From Anaerohalosphaeraceae bacterium (GTDB lineage Bacteria > Planctomycetota > Phycisphaerae > Sedimentisphaerales > Anaerohalosphaeraceae), in the NCBI GenBank assembly GCA_030671565.1, contig DAOVIC010000084.1:1-7982 (forward strand): 7,982 bases of DNA. The letters run 5' to 3'. Shown here piece by piece: positions 5,568 through 7,982 of the stretch; the stretch's first letter is position 1, and the number at the start of each line of letters is the position of its first letter. Below the pieces are notes generated by a model that was not told where the DNA came from, did not search any database, and worked only from the letters and a program-made list of their open reading frames with translations. A program made the translations under genes and the position numbers.

Positions 5568-6230
5568 ATGCTGGAAGACGGTCAAAAAGGTGTCATAATT
5601 CAGAGGGACAGAGAAACTTATGCTATTGCTCCGCATATTCCCTGCGGCGTGGTTTCGCCTGATACGCTTCGGAAGATCGCCGATGTCGCAGAGAAATATA
5701 ATCATGCGGCTTTGAAGATTACCAGTGCGGCGAGGATAGCTATGGTGGGTCTGCGCGAAGAAGATATCGATGACGTTTGGAAGGATCTGGAGATGGCCGA
5801 GGGTGCTGCGATCGGGCTTTGCGTTCGAAGCGTTAAGGCGTGTCCGGGTACGACTTTTTGCAAGCGTGGACTGCTTGACAGTCTGAGTATGGGGCTTAAA
5901 CTGGATGCGAAGTATCATGGGATGGAGGTGGTTGGTAAACTGAAGATGGGTGTTAGCGGCTGTCCGAACCAGTGTGCTGAAACCTGTATCAAGGATGTCG
6001 GTCTTGTCGGCCTTAAGAATGGATGGAAGGTTTTTGTTGGAGGTAACGGAGGCGGAAAAGCGAGGCTTTCGCAGGAAATTGCCAAGGATCTTAGCGATGA
6101 AGATGCGCTGGCTTTAGTGGATCGAGTTGTTGAGTACTTCAATGCCAACGCCAGGCCCCGGCAGAGGCTTGGGGCGATGCTCGAGAAAGTGGGCATGGAT
6201 GAGTTTTTGCAGGCGGTGCTTGGGGAGTAG
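5568..6230 (+). CDS. Small single-module siroheme/[4Fe-4S] reductase (sulfite/nitrite reductase family)
   Basis: This 220-residue protein carries the coupled siroheme-[4Fe-4S] signature C92-x5-C98 (ACPGTTFCKRG) and C132-x3-C136 (GCPNQCAE). An N-terminal ferredoxin-like half precedes it (about 9-72; T-S-A-A-R-I near 52-57). Normal sulfite or nitrite reductases have two such modules and 500 or more residues. This length matches the low-molecular-weight assimilatory-type sulfite reductases described in Desulfovibrio and Methanosarcina. It probably reduces sulfite to sulfide, or nitrite to ammonia, in the cytoplasm, with an unknown donor. No siroheme synthesis or sulfate activation gene is in view. 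The start is supported by AGAAAGG (5555-5561), 6 bases upstream. Family is sure; substrate is uncertain. Confidence 0.88.
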   Translation: MLEDGQKGVIIQRDRETYAIAPHIPCGVVSPDTLRKIADVAEKYNHAALKITSAARIAMVGLREEDIDDVWKDLEMAEGAAIGLCVRSVKACPGTTFCKRGLLDSLSMGLKLDAKYHGMEVVGKLKMGVSGCPNQCAETCIKDVGLVGLKNGWKVFVGGNGGGKARLSQEIAKDLSDEDALALVDRVVEYFNANARPRQRLGAMLEKVGMDEFLQAVLGE

Positions 6231-6280
6231 GTTGAGAAGCCGTTTTTCTAAGCTCTTGCAGTAACCGCATTTTTCCGGGT

Positions 6281-6307
6281 GCCTGTATAACAAAGAAAAC
6301 AGGCTTT
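6281..6307 (+). terminator. Short hairpin between the siroheme reductase and sulfatase genes
   Basis: GCCTGT (6281-6286) and ACAGGC (6299-6304) are exact reverse complements with a 12-base A-rich loop, followed by only three T bases. It could be a weak terminator for the upstream gene. It lies 24 bases before the sulfatase start and could instead affect sulfatase translation. Confidence 0.3.
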
Positions 6308-6328
6308 AAATAAGAAAGGCCAGATGAA

Positions 6329-7816
6329 ATGAGATTAAACCTGATGAAATTACCTATACTGGCTGTATTGACCGTTTCCAGCTTTTGTTTTGCAGCTCCG
6401 GCAAGACCAAACATTCTCTTTGCCATCGCCGATGACATGGGCCACGCCAGTGCGTATGGGACGCCATGGGTAAGAACACCAGCCTTTGATAAATTGGCTT
6501 CTAAGGGAATCCTTTTTACAAACGCTTATACGCCCAACGCAAAATGCGCCCCTTCGCGATCCTGTATCCTTACGGGACGAAATCCATGGCAGCTCGAAGA
6601 GGCGGCAAACCATCAACCGTTTTATCCGGCAAAATTTAAAAGCTGGGTGGAGGCTCTCGCTGATGGAGGTTATTTTACCGGCTACACTGGCAAAGGATGG
6701 TCGCCGGGCAAACTGCCAAAAGAGCGTGCCATGATCACCGGAAAACTTTATGACAGTGCCAAACTCGCCAGCAGGCCTACAGAAGGTATACACAAGACAG
6801 ATTACTTTACTAATTTCAAACAGTTTATGAGCGAAAGGGACGCCGATAAACCGTTTTGTTTCTGGTACGGTGCGAAAGAACCTCATCGAAAATATGAGTT
6901 CAAGTCCGGGCAAACAAAGGGAGGGTATAAGCTGACGGACATTGATAGAGTTCCCGCCTATTGGCCCGATACAGAAGATGTTCGTCACGATATGCTGGAT
7001 TATGCGATGGAAGTCGAGCATTTCGATACTCACCTCGGCAAGATGATCGCCTATTTAGAAGAAAAGGGCTTGCTGGAAAACACGATCATCATAGCGACAT
7101 CAGATAACGGTCCGCCTTTCCCCCGAATGAAAGGACATCCATTTGAGGATTCCTGCAAAATGCCGCTTGCCATCATGTGGAACAAAGGGATCGAAAAGCC
7201 TGGACGTATCAGTGAGTCTCTGGTCAGTTTCGTCGATTTTGCCCCGACATTTCTTGAAGCGGCATCGGTTAAGCAGAAAGAAACACAAATGCAGTCGATC
7301 CAGGGATTGAGCTTGTTCGATATTTTCGCGGGCAAAGATATTGACAGCGTTTTGCCCGAGCGAAAAAGTATTTACCTTGGGCGTGAAAGAAATGACGTTA
7401 ATATCAGGCCCGGTGCTCCTTCCGGCCTTGGCTTTCCGGTTCGGGCGATCCGCAAAGAAAATTTCCTATACCTGTACAATTTCGCACCCGATCGCTGGCC
7501 CTGCGGGACACCGGAATCAAAATTCAGAGACACCGATAGCAGTCCTACCAAAAAAGCGGTTGAAAACAGCGATGAAGATTCCAGTGTTTGGCAATTCTGC
7601 TTTGGTTTCCGCCAGCAGGAAGAACTCTACGACATTAAGAAAGATCCTGACTGCATAAATAATCTGGCTGCAAATCCGGAATACAAAAAGATCTCCGCAC
7701 AAATGAAAAAAGAACTTTTTGGCGAACTTAAAGCTCAGCAGGATCCGCGTGTTATGGGTAATGGTGACGTCTTCGACAATTATATCTCTCCACGGCAAAA
7801 AACTAAAACGAAGTGA
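6329..7816 (+). CDS. Exported Cys-type sulfatase
   Basis: This 495-residue enzyme of the type I sulfatase (alkaline phosphatase) superfamily hydrolyses sulfate esters or sulfamates. An N-terminal signal peptide (hydrophobic about 8-22, cut near A22-A23) sends it out of the cytoplasm. RPNILFAIADDMG holds metal ligands D35 and D36. C73-A-P-S-R77 followed by L-T-G-R is the site where Cys73 becomes formylglycine. H186 (KEPH), D259-N260 (SDNG) and K278 are further expected active-site residues. The C-terminal region has the usual E-L-Y-D-I-K-K-D-P segment (432-440). Overall it resembles the heparan N-sulfatase-like branch, but the substrate cannot be read from sequence; a sulfated polysaccharide is likely. 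AAGAAAGG (6312-6319) lies 9 bases before the ATG. Base usage differs from the upstream genes (more C, less G), hinting at separate acquisition. Confidence 0.94.
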   Translation: MRLNLMKLPILAVLTVSSFCFAAPARPNILFAIADDMGHASAYGTPWVRTPAFDKLASKGILFTNAYTPNAKCAPSRSCILTGRNPWQLEEAANHQPFYPAKFKSWVEALADGGYFTGYTGKGWSPGKLPKERAMITGKLYDSAKLASRPTEGIHKTDYFTNFKQFMSERDADKPFCFWYGAKEPHRKYEFKSGQTKGGYKLTDIDRVPAYWPDTEDVRHDMLDYAMEVEHFDTHLGKMIAYLEEKGLLENTIIIATSDNGPPFPRMKGHPFEDSCKMPLAIMWNKGIEKPGRISESLVSFVDFAPTFLEAASVKQKETQMQSIQGLSLFDIFAGKDIDSVLPERKSIYLGRERNDVNIRPGAPSGLGFPVRAIRKENFLYLYNFAPDRWPCGTPESKFRDTDSSPTKKAVENSDEDSSVWQFCFGFRQQEELYDIKKDPDCINNLAANPEYKKISAQMKKELFGELKAQQDPRVMGNGDVFDNYISPRQKTKTK

Positions 7817-7851
7817 TATTTGCCGAAATTACCACGGCTCGGAATGCTCTA

Positions 7852-7866
7852 CAGAAAAGCTTTCTG
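7852..7866 (+). repeat. Short palindrome downstream of the sulfatase
   Basis: CAGAAA (7852-7857) and TTTCTG (7861-7866) pair around AGC. No T-run follows, so it is not a convincing terminator alone. It may stabilise the 3' end of the sulfatase mRNA. Confidence 0.3.
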
Positions 7867-7885
7867 ACAAGTTGGATTTGGCAAG

Positions 7886-7919
7886 ATCGAAGTTTAGATA
7901 CTTCGGTTGATATTTGTCT
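7886..7919 (+). terminator. Possible terminator after the sulfatase
   Basis: ATCGAAGT (7886-7893) can pair with ACTTCGGT (7900-7907), 8 bp with one G-T pair and a 6-base loop, followed by the T-rich TGATATTTGTCT. The T tract is interrupted, so confidence is modest. I see no gene in 7817-7982. Confidence 0.4.
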
Positions 7920-7982
7920 TATGACGGGCAGTTGGTTTGTCGATATTTAAATGTGTGCTCTGAAAAGCTGTTCGTTTGCGGC

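Noticed and set aside
6324..6332. Two-codon reading frame ATG-AAA-TGA overlapping the sulfatase start
   Set aside because: Its ribosome-site spacing is short (4 bases), and the ATG at 6329 has adequate spacing, so this is probably chance.
6350..7033. 227-codon minus-strand frame opposite the sulfatase
   Set aside because: There is no family resemblance, and it overlaps a clear sulfatase whose active-site motifs lie in the + frame.

Overview
The window reads as a gene-dense stretch of an anaerobic bacterial chromosome with every recognisable gene on the + strand. Desulfoferrodoxin, rubredoxin, rubrerythrin-like proteins, a siroheme reductase and a secreted Cys-type sulfatase together suggest a strict anaerobe that meets oxygen occasionally and degrades sulfated polysaccharides. 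An anaerobic planctomycete (Phycisphaerae/Sedimentisphaerales type) is my best guess. This is an inference from gene content; no rRNA or other marker is present.

Region 1 (2-2891) looks like an oxygen/superoxide defence operon. It starts with the last 16 codons of an unidentified gene. Then come a two-iron superoxide reductase (desulfoferrodoxin, dfx), two tandem ferritin-like paralogs, a 53-residue rubredoxin and a membrane-anchored NqrF-type NADH:[2Fe-2S] flavoreductase. Read together they suggest an electron path NADH -> FAD -> [2Fe-2S] -> rubredoxin -> superoxide reductase and/or a rubrerythrin-like peroxidase. The second ferritin-like paralog has lost two metal-ligand positions (Glu to Lys, His to Arg), while the first keeps the full set.

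Region 2 (2892-4990) begins with a 71-base gap that holds two mutually exclusive small hairpins. A 150-residue protein of unknown function follows, with a C-P-W-x-H...H-x4-H signature. It is closely followed by a full-length glucose-6-phosphate dehydrogenase (zwf), which would supply NADPH.

Region 3 (4991-6230) holds a small lipoprotein with a YHS-type Cys domain, then a 220-residue single-module siroheme/[4Fe-4S] reductase of the small assimilatory sulfite reductase type.

Region 4 (6231-7982) holds an exported sulfatase with the C-A-P-S-R formylglycine motif and a non-coding tail with two small hairpins. Base usage changes here. The first 6.2 kb is strongly G-over-C on the coding strand, while the sulfatase gene is C-richer, suggesting a different history.

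I found no tRNA, rRNA, CRISPR array, insertion sequence or phage gene. The most interesting points are the tandem ferritin-like pair with one partner lacking ligands, the NqrF-like protein encoded next to rubredoxin without other Nqr subunits, and the uncharacterised protein linked to zwf.
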